From: Pseudomonadota bacterium
GTDB lineage: Bacteria > Desulfobacterota > SM23-61
Assembly: GCA_018819135.1 (NCBI GenBank)
Contig: JAHJQK010000164.1
Location: forward strand, 1 to 45,343
Direction of reading: 5' to 3'
Length of the DNA stretch: 45,343 bases
Shown here in pieces: positions 34,749 through 44,434 of this stretch (within the stretch, counting starts at the first letter, position 1; every line of letters starts with the position of its first letter). Position numbers and translations under genes: made by a program. Under the pieces are notes generated by a model that worked only from the letters and a program-made list of their open reading frames with translations, was not told where the DNA came from and did no database searches.

Positions 34749-36401
34749 ATGGAAAAAAGGAGTGATTTAGTCATCCAGGGGGATGCCCGGGCCGCCAATC
34801 GCGCCCTGCTTCGCTCCCTGGGTCTTACCGACAGCGATTTGGCCAAGCCCTTTATCGGCGTGATCAACACCTGGAGCGAGATCAATCCCGGGCATGTCCA
34901 TTTGAGAGGACTTGCTGAAGCAGCTAAAATAGGCATTCGCACGGCAGGAGGAGTCCCTTTCGAAGTGAACACCATTGCCCTCTGCGACGGGATCGCTCAG
35001 GGCCATCTGGGAATGAGGCGCATCCTTCCCAGCCGGAATCTCATTGCGGACTCCATCGAACTGGTTGTGGATGCCAACCGCTTCGATGCCATCGTGGTGC
35101 TGGCTTCCTGTGATAAAATTGTCCCGGCGAGCTGGATGGCCATTGCTCGCCTGAACATCCCAGCAATCATGATCACCGGCGGGCCTATGATGCCCGGCCG
35201 TTTCCGGGGAGAGCAACTGGTCCTTCCCGCTGCACGGGAGGCGCACGGAAGAATGCTCAGGGGGGAGATCACCGCTGAAGATTTCCAAGAAATTGAACTC
35301 AGCCTTTGTCCGGGGCCCGGGTCCTGCTCGATGATGGGTACGGCCAACTCCACCAGCTGCCTGACCGAGGTCATGGGCCTTTCCCTGCCGGGATGTGGAA
35401 CGGCTCACGCCGTAGAAGCCAAGAAGTTACGAATTGCCCGGGAAAGCGGAGAACAAATCCTTCGCCTCTGGGAAAAGGATTTGAAACCCTCCCAGATCCT
35501 CACGATATCGGCTTTGAAGAATGCCATCACAACCAGTATGGCCTTCGGCGGGTCCACCAACATCGTACTCCACCTCCTGGCTCTGGCCAATGAATTGGAT
35601 ATCCCCCTTTCCCTGGAAACTTTTGACGAAATCAGCCGCCGTACCCCTTTTATTTGCAATATCAAGCCCAGCGGCAAATTTCCCATGCTGGGACTGGAAG
35701 ATGCAGGAGGAGTGCCGGCCGTGCTGAACGAACTCCTGGACCTTCTGGACCTTGACGTTCTCACCGCCACCGGGAAGACCTTGCGGGAAAATCTTGCCGG
35801 CGTAAAAAACTGCAATCCGGAGGTCATCTTTTCCCGGCAAAAACCCCTTCGCCACGAAGGAGGAATCGCCATCCTGCGTGGTTCCCTTGCTCCTGGCGGG
35901 GCTGTGGTTAAGCAATCCGCAGTCTCGGAGAAGATCATGGTTCACACCGGACCGGCCCGAGTTTTTGACGCCGAAGATTCCGCGCGGGAAGCCGTTTTCG
36001 CCAATCAGATCAAACCTGGAGAAATCATCGTCATCCGGTATGAAGGGCCTAAAGGAGGCCCGGGCATGCCAGAGATGCTCAGCGTGACCGCTGCCTTAGT
36101 GGGCATGGGATTGGCGGAGTCGGTTTCTTTGGTGACCGATGGTCGCTTCTCCGGCTCTACCCGGGGACCCTGCATCGGCCACATCGTCCCTGAGGCTCAA
36201 GAGGGAGGTCCCATTGCTCTGGTACGGGATGGAGACTTGATTAGTATCGATATTCCCCATCGAAAACTGGACTTGCTCCTTTCTCCCGAGGAGATCGAAA
36301 AGCGAAAAAAAACCTGGTCCCCTCCACCCCTGAAAGTTCAACGGGGTTATCTAAAGACTTACGCTGACCAAGTGAGCAGTGCAGATAAAGGGTGTATTTA
36401 A
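34749..36401 (+). CDS. IlvD/Edd-family dehydratase (dihydroxy-acid dehydratase-like)
   Basis: A 550-residue Fe-S dehydratase. Landmarks: [18 protein letters not shown] near the N-terminus, [33 protein letters not shown] with the cluster cysteine, [16 protein letters not shown] with a further cysteine, and the C-terminal [20 protein letters not shown] motif. The layout matches [4Fe-4S] enzymes such as E. coli IlvD. Two deviations from the common pattern stand out: PASW replaces PGML after CDK, and SCSMMG replaces ACGGMY. IlvD makes 2-oxo acids from 2,3-dihydroxy acids in valine/isoleucine synthesis, while relatives dehydrate sugar acids. Beside a TRAP importer and GlcD/GlcF, a catabolic sugar-acid or dihydroxy-acid role is more likely than amino-acid synthesis. 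No other ilv gene is present. Confidence 0.85.
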   Translation: MEKRSDLVIQGDARAANRALLRSLGLTDSDLAKPFIGVINTWSEINPGHVHLRGLAEAAKIGIRTAGGVPFEVNTIALCDGIAQGHLGMRRILPSRNLIADSIELVVDANRFDAIVVLASCDKIVPASWMAIARLNIPAIMITGGPMMPGRFRGEQLVLPAAREAHGRMLRGEITAEDFQEIELSLCPGPGSCSMMGTANSTSCLTEVMGLSLPGCGTAHAVEAKKLRIARESGEQILRLWEKDLKPSQILTISALKNAITTSMAFGGSTNIVLHLLALANELDIPLSLETFDEISRRTPFICNIKPSGKFPMLGLEDAGGVPAVLNELLDLLDLDVLTATGKTLRENLAGVKNCNPEVIFSRQKPLRHEGGIAILRGSLAPGGAVVKQSAVSEKIMVHTGPARVFDAEDSAREAVFANQIKPGEIIVIRYEGPKGGPGMPEMLSVTAALVGMGLAESVSLVTDGRFSGSTRGPCIGHIVPEAQEGGPIALVRDGDLISIDIPHRKLDLLLSPEEIEKRKKTWSPPPLKVQRGYLKTYADQVSSADKGCI

Positions 36402-36573
36402 TATTAAGAAATTTAGGAATGATGAATTGAGGATTTAGCAATTTTGGGCTATTTACAACCCTTCATTTTTCCCCCCCCCACAATTCTCGAATCTTTCAAT
36501 TCCCCAATTCCTCTAAATTCAAAGATGACTTTCATCATTGCCCAAACAGAAAATTCAGGGTAAATAAAAAAAC

Positions 36574-37977
36574 ATGATTGACCGAACCATCGTCAAGCAA
36601 ATTCGGGATATCGCCGGTAAGGAAAATGTCTTCGAGGATAAAGAGACGAGGATCTGTTATTCCTATGACGCAACCAACATCAAATACCTTCCGGACTTGG
36701 TCGTATATCCCCGCACTCGTGAGCAAATTGCCGCGATTCTTAAGCTGGCCAACGAGGCTAAGTTTCCAGTTATTCCCAGGGGTGCGGGCACGGGATTTAC
36801 CGGCGGGACCCTCCCGGTGGCAGGCGGAGTTGTCCTGGTTCTGACCAAGATGAATCAAATCCTGCAAATTGATCGGGACAACCTATTGGCTATCGTCGAG
36901 CCGGGGGTGATTACCGCTGATCTGCAGAAAGAGGTAGAAAAGGTCGGCCTTTTCTACCCTCCGGACCCGGCCAGTCTAAAAACTTCCACTTTGGGGGGGA
37001 ACGTAGCCGAATGCGCCGGGGGGCCCCGAGCGGTGAAATATGGGGTTACCAAGGACTACGTGTTAGGCCTGGAAATCGTCTTGCCCACAGGGGAGATCAT
37101 TTCCACGGGTGTCCAGACGGTTAAAAGCGTGGTGGGCTATGATATGACCAAGCTCCTGGTAGGTTCGGAAGGAACTCTCGGTATTATTACCAAAATTATC
37201 CTGCGCCTGCTCCCTTTGCCGAAAGCCAAGCGCACCATGCTGGCCATCTTCCCCAGCATCGAAGCCGCGGCTACCACCGTCTCCCAGATCATCAGCTCCC
37301 GTATCATTCCAACTACTTTGGAATTTATGGACAACGCCACGATCCGCTGCGTGGAAGATTATTTGCACATGGGCCTCCCCGTGGAAGCCGGAGCTCTTCT
37401 GATCATCGAAGTAGACGGGGAACCGGACGTCATTGCCCGGGAGATCCTGGACATTCAGAAGATCTGCTTGGCCAACCGGGCCCTTGAGGCCAAGGTGGCC
37501 AAAGACGATCAGGAAGCGGAGGAACTCTGGAAAGCCCGGCGGTCGGTTTCGACCGCGGTCGTAAAACTCAATCCGACAAAAATCAACGAGGACATCACCG
37601 TTCCCCGCTCGCAAGTGGCCGAGATCCTCCGCCGGTTGGAAGCCATCGCCAAGAGGAATCAATTGGTCATCGTCAATTTCGGCCATGCCGGCGATGGGAA
37701 CATCCACGTGAACGTAATGATCGATAAACGCCGGCCCGGCGAGGAGGAACGAGCTCATGCCGCTGTGCAACAAATCTTCGAAGCAGCCTTGGATTTGGGC
37801 GGAACCCTTTCCGGGGAGCACGGCATCGGCGTTACCAAAGCCCCCTACATCGCTATGGAACTGGGCGATATGGGCGTAGAAGTTATGAAGCGGATTAAGA
37901 AGGCTTTTGACCCCAATAACATTCTGAATCCAGGAAAAATATTTCCAGACCATAAAGCGCGAGGCGCGAGAGAGTAA
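36574..37977 (+). CDS. glcD: GlcD-like FAD-linked oxidase (copy 2)
   Basis: A 467-residue flavoprotein, homologous to the protein at 19.8-21.2 kb but clearly divergent. FAD-binding features: IPRGAGTGFTGGTLPVAGG, IVEPGV, YPPDPAS and LGGNVAECAGGPRAVKYG. The C-terminal part has GHAGDGNIHVNVM and GEHGIG. It would oxidise a 2-hydroxy acid to a 2-oxo acid. Here glcD and glcF are adjacent (86 bases apart), giving the undisturbed arrangement. The gene follows the IlvD-type dehydratase after 172 bases that contain an A/T-rich stretch and a run of Cs but no clear regulatory site. Confidence 0.9.
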   Translation: MIDRTIVKQIRDIAGKENVFEDKETRICYSYDATNIKYLPDLVVYPRTREQIAAILKLANEAKFPVIPRGAGTGFTGGTLPVAGGVVLVLTKMNQILQIDRDNLLAIVEPGVITADLQKEVEKVGLFYPPDPASLKTSTLGGNVAECAGGPRAVKYGVTKDYVLGLEIVLPTGEIISTGVQTVKSVVGYDMTKLLVGSEGTLGIITKIILRLLPLPKAKRTMLAIFPSIEAAATTVSQIISSRIIPTTLEFMDNATIRCVEDYLHMGLPVEAGALLIIEVDGEPDVIAREILDIQKICLANRALEAKVAKDDQEAEELWKARRSVSTAVVKLNPTKINEDITVPRSQVAEILRRLEAIAKRNQLVIVNFGHAGDGNIHVNVMIDKRRPGEEERAHAAVQQIFEAALDLGGTLSGEHGIGVTKAPYIAMELGDMGVEVMKRIKKAFDPNNILNPGKIFPDHKARGARE

Positions 37978-38063
37978 GGCCTAAGCCATCATGGGTAAGA
38001 ACCCAAAAGATTCCATCTCTAAAACTTGCCACGCAACTCTCGGCACTTAACACGTTTCGGATT

Positions 38064-39320
38064 ATGAAAACATTATCAGAAGTTGCTGAGGAAGCCAGGC
38101 AGTGCGTCAAGTGCGGCACCTGCATGGCCCAGTGCCCAGTCTATGTAGAAACTCTGGAAGAACCCCTCGTAGCCCGCGGGAAGTTGGGTTTGATCGAGGC
38201 TGTGGGTGCAGGAGACAGCGAGTTCAACAAGCGGGTTGGCAAAATACTTTCCCAGTGCCTGCTCTGCGGTACCTGTGCCGAAAATTGCCCGAACGGAATC
38301 CCGGCCGATGAAATCATCCGCGAAGCCCGCTCTCTGCTGGTCAAAGAAAAAGGCCTCTCTTTCTCCAAGAAAGCGATTTTTACCCATCTTCTGAACAGCC
38401 ACCATCTCATGCCCTTACTCCTGAAAGGTGGGGCATCTCTTCAAAATCTTTTTTTGAAACAGATTCCGGAAGAGAGTGGCTTGCATCTGCGTTTCCCCGT
38501 TCCCATGTTGGATCAGCGCCGGGTCATCCCACCGCTGGCGCATGACTTCTTCTTGGATTTGCACTCCGGGTGGGTGCACGCGGAAAAAGAGACCCTGCGG
38601 GTTGGCCTCTTCGTGGGATGCGTAAGTAATTATCTTTTCCCTTCCATCAGTAGATCCGCATTAGATCTTTTCCTCCGCCACGGAGTTTCGGTCTTTATTC
38701 CCGAGAACCAGCGCTGCTGCGGCCTTCCGGCTTACGGTTCCGGAGATGAGGAAACTCCACGCTCTTTGGCCCGGAAAAATATCGAAGCTTTTGACGAAGA
38801 TGGGTTGGAAAAAATCATTGCCCCGTGTGCCTCGTGTGCTTCCATGCTCAGGTTGGATTATCCATTGCTCTTCGACGAATCCGACCCGTTCCGAATGGTA
38901 GCGGTGAGTTTTTCTTCCAAGGTAATCGATGCCTCTCAGTTTTTAGGGGGATTGTTGGGGCCCGCCTCAGGGGAAAACGGGCAACACCAGAAAGCGTTGC
39001 GAGTTACGTATCATGATCCCTGCCATCTTCGCCGCAAACTGGGGATTTTTAAAGAACCCCGCAATCTTTTGAAAGCCTTACCCGGCCTGGAATACGTTGA
39101 GATGTCCGAGGCCAACCGCTGCTGCGGCCAGGGGGGCAGTTTTAACCTCGCCAACTATGACCTTTCCCTCAAAATCCTGGGGCGGAAGGTGCAGTCCGTT
39201 GAAGAAAGCGGAGCGGATATCGTCACCACCGCCTGCAGTGGATGCTTGCTCCAGCTCATGGACGGATTGCACCAGCAAGGTTTGAAGAAAGAAGTGCGCC
39301 ACCTCGTGGAGATGATCTAG
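38064..39320 (+). CDS. glcF: GlcF-like iron-sulfur subunit (copy 2)
   Basis: A 418-residue Fe-S partner of the GlcD just upstream. N-terminal clusters CVKCGTCMAQCP (residues ~13-24) and CLLCGTCAENCP (~66-77) each bind one [4Fe-4S]. The C-terminal CCG domains include RCCGLPAYGSG, CASCASMLRLDY, CHLRRKLGIF, RCCGQGGSFNLANYD and CSGCLLQLMDG. Electron acceptor is likely a quinone or a membrane complex. It is the last gene of the plus-strand metabolic unit and converges with the large NTPase-nuclease gene, 180 bases away. That gap shows no strong terminator. Confidence 0.9.
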   Translation: MKTLSEVAEEARQCVKCGTCMAQCPVYVETLEEPLVARGKLGLIEAVGAGDSEFNKRVGKILSQCLLCGTCAENCPNGIPADEIIREARSLLVKEKGLSFSKKAIFTHLLNSHHLMPLLLKGGASLQNLFLKQIPEESGLHLRFPVPMLDQRRVIPPLAHDFFLDLHSGWVHAEKETLRVGLFVGCVSNYLFPSISRSALDLFLRHGVSVFIPENQRCCGLPAYGSGDEETPRSLARKNIEAFDEDGLEKIIAPCASCASMLRLDYPLLFDESDPFRMVAVSFSSKVIDASQFLGGLLGPASGENGQHQKALRVTYHDPCHLRRKLGIFKEPRNLLKALPGLEYVEMSEANRCCGQGGSFNLANYDLSLKILGRKVQSVEESGADIVTTACSGCLLQLMDGLHQQGLKKEVRHLVEMI

Positions 39321-39500
39321 CAAGCCACGCTTCTTTAAAAAAATAGGTGACCCCACTGATGTCTCTGCTCGATCGGATACTCGAATTGACTCTTTGACAG
39401 GAACTTGCTTTTCGGCAATTTGCGTATGATGGAAGTGAGTTTTTGTTTCAATGCAACTCGGATACAAGATTTTGAATTGAAAGAGGCCTTGAATTAAATT

Positions 39501-42500
39501 TCATATCTCCAAATTTATCAATACTGACCTAATTGCATCGATATCATCCCGTTCTGCCGCAACTTGATCACAAATTTTATTAAGGAATAACTCCAATCTT
39601 TCAGGGCCTGATGGAAATTCTCCGATGGCATCTTTAATTGCTCGCTGCGATTTTCCATAGTATTCCTTGCCAAACCAGCCTACCAGATAAATCCCAAATC
39701 TCGCCTCGGGGTCAAGGAGATATTTGTCGGCCAATTGTTCCTTTATTGCCGTAATAAGTTCATCATGGCACTGGCGTTTCATTTCGATATAAACCTTAAT
39801 AACCTCTCCTTTTGGATTTTTACAAACAATCGCTATATCAGGTCGATTCCCGCCCGTTATTTTAATATCTCTGAAACCGAATATTTTTTTAGTTAGAGGA
39901 TGATTCTTAATTTTATCAAAAATAATTATCTGAAAAGTCTCCTCTTTCCGCGGTTTTTGCCGATTCTTTTTGGGAATGTCATCGCGCCAAAAAACTGCCC
40001 TTAGGTTAACATCACCGCTTTGAATGTCCGCCTTAATCTCATTAACTATCTCAAGGGCTAAATCAAATAACTCTTTATGATTGCGTACAGGCCTTTTATC
40101 TCTTTCAATGAATTCCCATAACTCTTTAGGAGATAATGGAACCCAAACGTCTCTGGGGTTTGCTTTTCTACAACGCTCAAGGATATGAAGGAGGAGGTTA
40201 CGATGTCTTGTCATGTCGGGTCGATTCAAAAGTGAAATGATGCCTCGAATGACTTTAATACTACCGCTTTCCGCTATTTTATTTAGACAATCGTTCAGAA
40301 GAAATCGTGTCTGCATGGGGCCGGTAACTGTACCCTCATGGGGAAGTTCGGGTAACTTTAAAGCTAAGAAGTCTGGCAGCATGGATAAAAGTACTTCTTC
40401 TTTTGCCCAGGCAGGCCAAATATCGTTATGAAAATCAGGATGAATTTCTTCTATCGCCAGAATCCACCTCATAAAAGCATTTGCTCTATTCTCACTAACG
40501 GCGAGATAGTTCTTTTCAATCCAATCCCAAATATCTTTGGCGCGGTACCGCCAGGCGGCCGCTAAGAAGATAAGGCCATCCTTCTCTTTCGCTATATTAA
40601 TTCTTCCGATGCCTTGTACTTGAAGAAAATCCAATATAGACTCACTCCGGTTCTCGGATAGAGCACTTTTTATAAGCGGTTTTGCAACTTCGATTCGAAT
40701 ATCCGGGTGACTCTTCAAATATTCAATTCCGACATTTCGGCAGGGCTCAAAGTCTCTGTTGTAAAATAAAAGGTTTGCCAAATGCGGATATTCAATTGTT
40801 GAATCCTTCTCAAGTTCCAAAATCTCGAGCCATAACTCTCTTGAAGAGCTTTCTTCCTTCTTTACCAAATCTGGATACCAATGAGGAAAGGCATTCAGCT
40901 CCGATAGCCCTGCTTGCAGCGCAGTTTGCTTTAGGGATGTTGATAAAGTTGACCAATCAACTTTATTATCCCCATACCATGAGTCTATCGCTTGCAGCAC
41001 CAGAATTACTGACCAGGGCATCGAATTTGTTAGATAATATTCGGATATTTTCGGCAATTTTGCATTGTGCCAATAGATAATAAGCCCTTCTAAAAATGCC
41101 TCGCTGACCTTCTGGCCAAAGACCTTTTCAACTGGATCGACATGGCTCTTTGTTAGGGCAAAAGTACCTCCAGTCTTTTTAGAACTGTAATTTGACAACC
41201 CAACAAGCCAATTTTCATCGCCAGACCGGATTTTTTCAATATTGTTAAAGGCATCCTGCACTATTTTCTCATGTTTTTCTTTTTCCTCTTTCTTTCGCTG
41301 AGCACTTTCTCTTTCCCATTTGGCATGTTCACTATCCAAAGAGCACTGTCGATCTCTATTCCAAAGCTCATTAATGATTTGGTTCTTATTTGAATAATCA
41401 GCTATCCACTCAATGACGCCATCTACGTAATCCCCTGCTTTCCATGCCATTAGCAGAGAATCCCAAGCCGCAGGAATAAGCTCTGGATATTCCTGGGCCC
41501 AATTTTTCAACACTCCTTTCCAAAAAATTACATCCTCTTTTTTGGGAGAAAGGGTTTGAATGGCACTCCAGAAAAAGCGCTTTGGATCTCCTCCTGCGCC
41601 GTAGTATTTTAAAATATGCTGCTTACATAATTCCTGCCTCAACTGGTGCGCATTTTCAAGGTGAAGCTTTAATGATCCTGCTTTTTCGTGTTCAAAAAGG
41701 AGGCCATACTTTATGGCCCTATCAAAAGTGTCCAGCCATGCTTCTATTTTTGGAATGGATTCGAGATCCCCATCCCATTCCTCTAATTGCATGGAAAGAA
41801 AGTCGCCGAGAAGGTCGGAAGGGAAAAAGTGCTTATCATCTCTTTCCGCACTATCCTTAGACATTTTCCTATCCCTAATCCGTTTAGATAATTCCTGTGT
41901 AAAAGCGGATAGAACCTGCTCTCTTTGATTTTTGGTAAGTCTTGTGGGCAAATCCTTCAAAAAAATACGGTATCTTCCAATTAGAAAGTAATCCGTTTGC
42001 GGGCGAAGATGTTTGATGAGCGTATCCAGATCAATATGTTCAGGCCACAGGGCTTCTAAAGCCTGAACTAAAAGCTGATTGTCTTGCTGATCGGTCGGCG
42101 GCAAATCCAGCCATGCCTTTAAATCTTCTTTTCGCTTGGGATCAAGCTCAACCAGAGTTCTTCCCGCCTCGCTAAGAAATAGCTGGTTTTCCTCAAAATC
42201 TGCTATTCTGGCGGAAATTACAGGTATTAAGCTGGTCAGATTCCCTTGCCGTGCAATCTCAATGGCAAGAATACGCAAGTCACGTCCGTATCGATCACGA
42301 TTTTCGATGACTTTCTTGAGCTCTGGAATGAGGGTTTCACATGCCAAAATCCCCATATGCGGAAGCCATTCCCGGTCATCAAACCATTCTCGGTCTGCGT
42401 ATTCCTTCACTAACCATTCCCATATGACGATTTTATCCTCTTCCGTGAGGCCCCCTATATAGTCGTGTATTAGCAAGCCCGGGTTTATTTGCAGCACTTC

Positions 42501-43745
42501 CCTGCGAAAAATGCTATTTAGAGCCGATAGCCATACGAGCGTTCGGCGTAACATCGGGACCGGGTAAACGCTAAATTGTGAGGAAAAAAAGAGACTAACT
42601 GCTTTTCTCGGCTGGATAACATTTTCATTTATGAGCTGGTTTAATGTCTTGGCTGCAAGGTATTCAGCTAATTCCGGCTCATTAAATCTAAACCGGCTGT
42701 GATTATAAACCTGGAATAGATCCGTCTTGAACGTCTCAACTTCTTCAATCATTCCATGGCCGCTTAATTCACCGGGTACTTCATTGGCCGAATCAGCGTG
42801 TTTGGGAGCAATGATCTCTCTCCCAGTCAATATACAGGTCAGCGCATAATGCTCGGCAATGGAGCGTTTTGCTGCGGGGCCAACTTGGGGAATTCCTGCT
42901 CTTTCGTAAATCTCATTATGCTCTTGGAGCCGCTTTTCAATTATTCGTTCATATAGTTCTTGTACCCCAACTGGAAATTTTTCTGGAGAACGAGCATAAT
43001 CTTCAAGTAAAAATCCAAGCGTCTGAGGGCGCGCTACAAGGGTTAATAGCTCATGTGGCAAAGCTGAAAGAAAATGTTCTGGTTCAATGCCCTTGAATCG
43101 ACAAAATTCCTGAATCTCATCTCTCGTTAAGTCAAGCAATTCTAAAACAACGCAGCTTTTGTTCTCATCGTGAGGTTGAACCGATCTTCCGTTCTCAGGA
43201 AGAAGCGGGAACAATTCAAACCATCTATTTTGATCGGCACGAGACCAATCTGCATGGCGGCAGGAAATATGTATTCTTAATCTGCTCCGGACATTAGTTC
43301 CTAACCTCTTTACCCATTTCATCAGATAATTAATTGCATTTTTGGCTTCTATTTTCGCCTCATCCAATGCATCAATGAACAGTTCCCCCTTTTCATTCGA
43401 TTTAAGCCAGGTCTTCCATTTCTGGGGGTCTATTATGGCCTCATCGAGATTGTTGGAATCAGAAATGTCCCGCAATGGGAGAAGAAAGCCATGTTGAACC
43501 TGTGCGCACTGGTATTCAAATTCAACTGTTTTCCCTTGCCTCGGAGGTCCAAGGAGAACTATTGACCTATAGTTTGAGTAAAAGTCCCAAACTCGGGGTA
43601 TTTCTGCTGATAACCCCCCATGTTTAGTTAGGGGTTCCCATTCTCCTGGCGGAGATATCAGGCCATCATGATCGCGAAAAATCTTATCAGACTTACCTGA
43701 TTCACAAAAAAATCTTAGGAGATGGAACATAAAAATAATCGACAC
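39501..43745 (-). CDS. NACHT/STAND-like NTPase with C-terminal PD-(D/E)XK nuclease (candidate defence protein)
   Basis: A 1414-residue protein I cannot assign to a named system. Residues ~60-330 form a P-loop NTPase: Walker A LLGPPRQGKT (64-73), Walker B ELFIDALDEA (121-130) with the small residue after the first Asp that marks NACHT-type NTPases, and a sensor-like HISCRHADW (159-167). Residues ~400-1250 are long helical repeats, probably HEAT/TPR-like sensing modules, with a Lys/Glu-rich coiled coil near 800-835. The last ~130 residues carry a PD-(D/E)XK nuclease core: Asp1303 in RPDIAIV, Glu1321-x-Lys1323 in YIEMKRQ, and a trailing EQLADKYL with the Gln/Tyr typical of RecB-like nucleases. 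Avs-type proteins usually have the effector at the N-terminus, so the order is inverted. The GTG start has no clear ribosome site; Met6 is an alternative, and the N-terminus could be incomplete. hepT ends 66 bases upstream. Confidence 0.72.
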   Translation of the reverse strand: MSIIFMFHLLRFFCESGKSDKIFRDHDGLISPPGEWEPLTKHGGLSAEIPRVWDFYSNYRSIVLLGPPRQGKTVEFEYQCAQVQHGFLLPLRDISDSNNLDEAIIDPQKWKTWLKSNEKGELFIDALDEAKIEAKNAINYLMKWVKRLGTNVRSRLRIHISCRHADWSRADQNRWFELFPLLPENGRSVQPHDENKSCVVLELLDLTRDEIQEFCRFKGIEPEHFLSALPHELLTLVARPQTLGFLLEDYARSPEKFPVGVQELYERIIEKRLQEHNEIYERAGIPQVGPAAKRSIAEHYALTCILTGREIIAPKHADSANEVPGELSGHGMIEEVETFKTDLFQVYNHSRFRFNEPELAEYLAAKTLNQLINENVIQPRKAVSLFFSSQFSVYPVPMLRRTLVWLSALNSIFRREVLQINPGLLIHDYIGGLTEEDKIVIWEWLVKEYADREWFDDREWLPHMGILACETLIPELKKVIENRDRYGRDLRILAIEIARQGNLTSLIPVISARIADFEENQLFLSEAGRTLVELDPKRKEDLKAWLDLPPTDQQDNQLLVQALEALWPEHIDLDTLIKHLRPQTDYFLIGRYRIFLKDLPTRLTKNQREQVLSAFTQELSKRIRDRKMSKDSAERDDKHFFPSDLLGDFLSMQLEEWDGDLESIPKIEAWLDTFDRAIKYGLLFEHEKAGSLKLHLENAHQLRQELCKQHILKYYGAGGDPKRFFWSAIQTLSPKKEDVIFWKGVLKNWAQEYPELIPAAWDSLLMAWKAGDYVDGVIEWIADYSNKNQIINELWNRDRQCSLDSEHAKWERESAQRKKEEKEKHEKIVQDAFNNIEKIRSGDENWLVGLSNYSSKKTGGTFALTKSHVDPVEKVFGQKVSEAFLEGLIIYWHNAKLPKISEYYLTNSMPWSVILVLQAIDSWYGDNKVDWSTLSTSLKQTALQAGLSELNAFPHWYPDLVKKEESSSRELWLEILELEKDSTIEYPHLANLLFYNRDFEPCRNVGIEYLKSHPDIRIEVAKPLIKSALSENRSESILDFLQVQGIGRINIAKEKDGLIFLAAAWRYRAKDIWDWIEKNYLAVSENRANAFMRWILAIEEIHPDFHNDIWPAWAKEEVLLSMLPDFLALKLPELPHEGTVTGPMQTRFLLNDCLNKIAESGSIKVIRGIISLLNRPDMTRHRNLLLHILERCRKANPRDVWVPLSPKELWEFIERDKRPVRNHKELFDLALEIVNEIKADIQSGDVNLRAVFWRDDIPKKNRQKPRKEETFQIIIFDKIKNHPLTKKIFGFRDIKITGGNRPDIAIVCKNPKGEVIKVYIEMKRQCHDELITAIKEQLADKYLLDPEARFGIYLVGWFGKEYYGKSQRAIKDAIGEFPSGPERLELFLNKICDQVAAERDDIDAIRSVLINLEI

Positions 43746-43811
43746 GCTGGATGTTTTTTAAAAGGTGGATTCTTGAGATTTCGGCTTTCAGCCTTCGCTA
43801 TGTTATCCCTC

Positions 43812-44147
43812 TTACTCTATTTCATCGGCCAGCTTTTGTAAGTTGCTCTTGAGCCCGGGCAGATCTCGCTGGATGACTCGCCAGACTTCTTCCAGATCAA
43901 CGCCAAAGTAATCATGGACCAGTACATTTCTCATGGCAATAACCTGGGGCCAAGGTATTGAAGGATGCTGTTCATGGAAACCACGCCCAAGTTTTGACGC
44001 CGCTTCCCCCACAATCTGCAGGTGGTGTACCACCCACGTTTGGATCAGCTCGTCCTTTTCGAATTCGCCACGCCCTTTAGCGGCGTAACGCTCGATTCTT
44101 TCAATGGCTTCCAACATGTCCAGGATCCGCTCCCTTGGATCTCTCAT
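43812..44147 (-). CDS. hepT: HepT-like HEPN toxin (DUF86)
   Basis: A 111-residue HEPN protein. The active-site motif R-x4-H-x-Y is RNVLVHDY (73-80), including the tyrosine that MntA modifies by polyAMPylation in studied pairs. HepT is an RNase that cuts RNA or tRNA when not silenced. The start overlaps the mntA stop by four bases, the usual coupling of MNT-HEPN toxin-antitoxin modules. It lies just upstream of the large NTPase-nuclease gene and on the same strand. Confidence 0.92.
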   Translation of the reverse strand: MRDPRERILDMLEAIERIERYAAKGRGEFEKDELIQTWVVHHLQIVGEAASKLGRGFHEQHPSIPWPQVIAMRNVLVHDYFGVDLEEVWRVIQRDLPGLKSNLQKLADEIE

Positions 44148-44434
44148 AGCGGCACCGCTTCCCGGAGCACACGTTCCCGGATCCGAGCTTTAATCCCCCG
44201 GTCGCTGATCACATCCACCTTCCGCCCTAAGACTTCCTGTAATTCAAGCCAGAGGGCCGCATGATCCAGCAGGCTCCGGCCAGACTCCATTTCTACAAGG
44301 AAATCTATGTCACTCTTTTCGTCTGCCTCTTTCCGGGCAACCGAGCCGAAGACTCGGACGTTTCGGGCTCCATGTTTGGCGGCGATGCGGAGGATCTCCT
44401 CTCGTTTCTCCTTTAATAATTCATTGATCTCCAT
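44144..44434 (-). CDS. mntA: MntA-like minimal nucleotidyltransferase antitoxin
   Basis: A 96-residue nucleotidyltransferase. The catalytic signature is FGSVARKEADEKSDIDFLVE, with the GS pair at 30-31 and the two metal-binding aspartates at 42 and 44; a third acidic residue lies in KVDVIS. MntA AMPylates the HepT tyrosine and so neutralises the toxin. First gene of the mntA-hepT pair; a purine-rich AGGAGT lies upstream of the ATG. About 135 A/T-rich bases separate it from the XRE gene. Confidence 0.92.
   Translation of the reverse strand: MEINELLKEKREEILRIAAKHGARNVRVFGSVARKEADEKSDIDFLVEMESGRSLLDHAALWLELQEVLGRKVDVISDRGIKARIRERVLREAVPL

Noticed and set aside
36402..36573. Poly-C run and matched A/T-rich arms between the IlvD-type gene and glcD copy 2
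   Set aside because: The arms (AGGAATGATGAATTGAGG / CAATTCCCCAATTCCTC) pair poorly and there is no T run, so neither terminator nor operator can be claimed.
37063..37953. Long open frame (~296 codons) on the minus strand inside glcD copy 2
   Set aside because: It is antisense to a clearly conserved flavoprotein, has no family-like motifs or ribosome site, and reflects codon bias of the real gene. The same holds for antisense frames in the IlvD, brxC and pglX genes.
39340..39420. Further REP-like copy (GTGACCCCACTGATGTC) after glcF copy 2
   Set aside because: It shares only a short GACCCC core with the REP-like arm at 3332-3347 and has no inverted partner.
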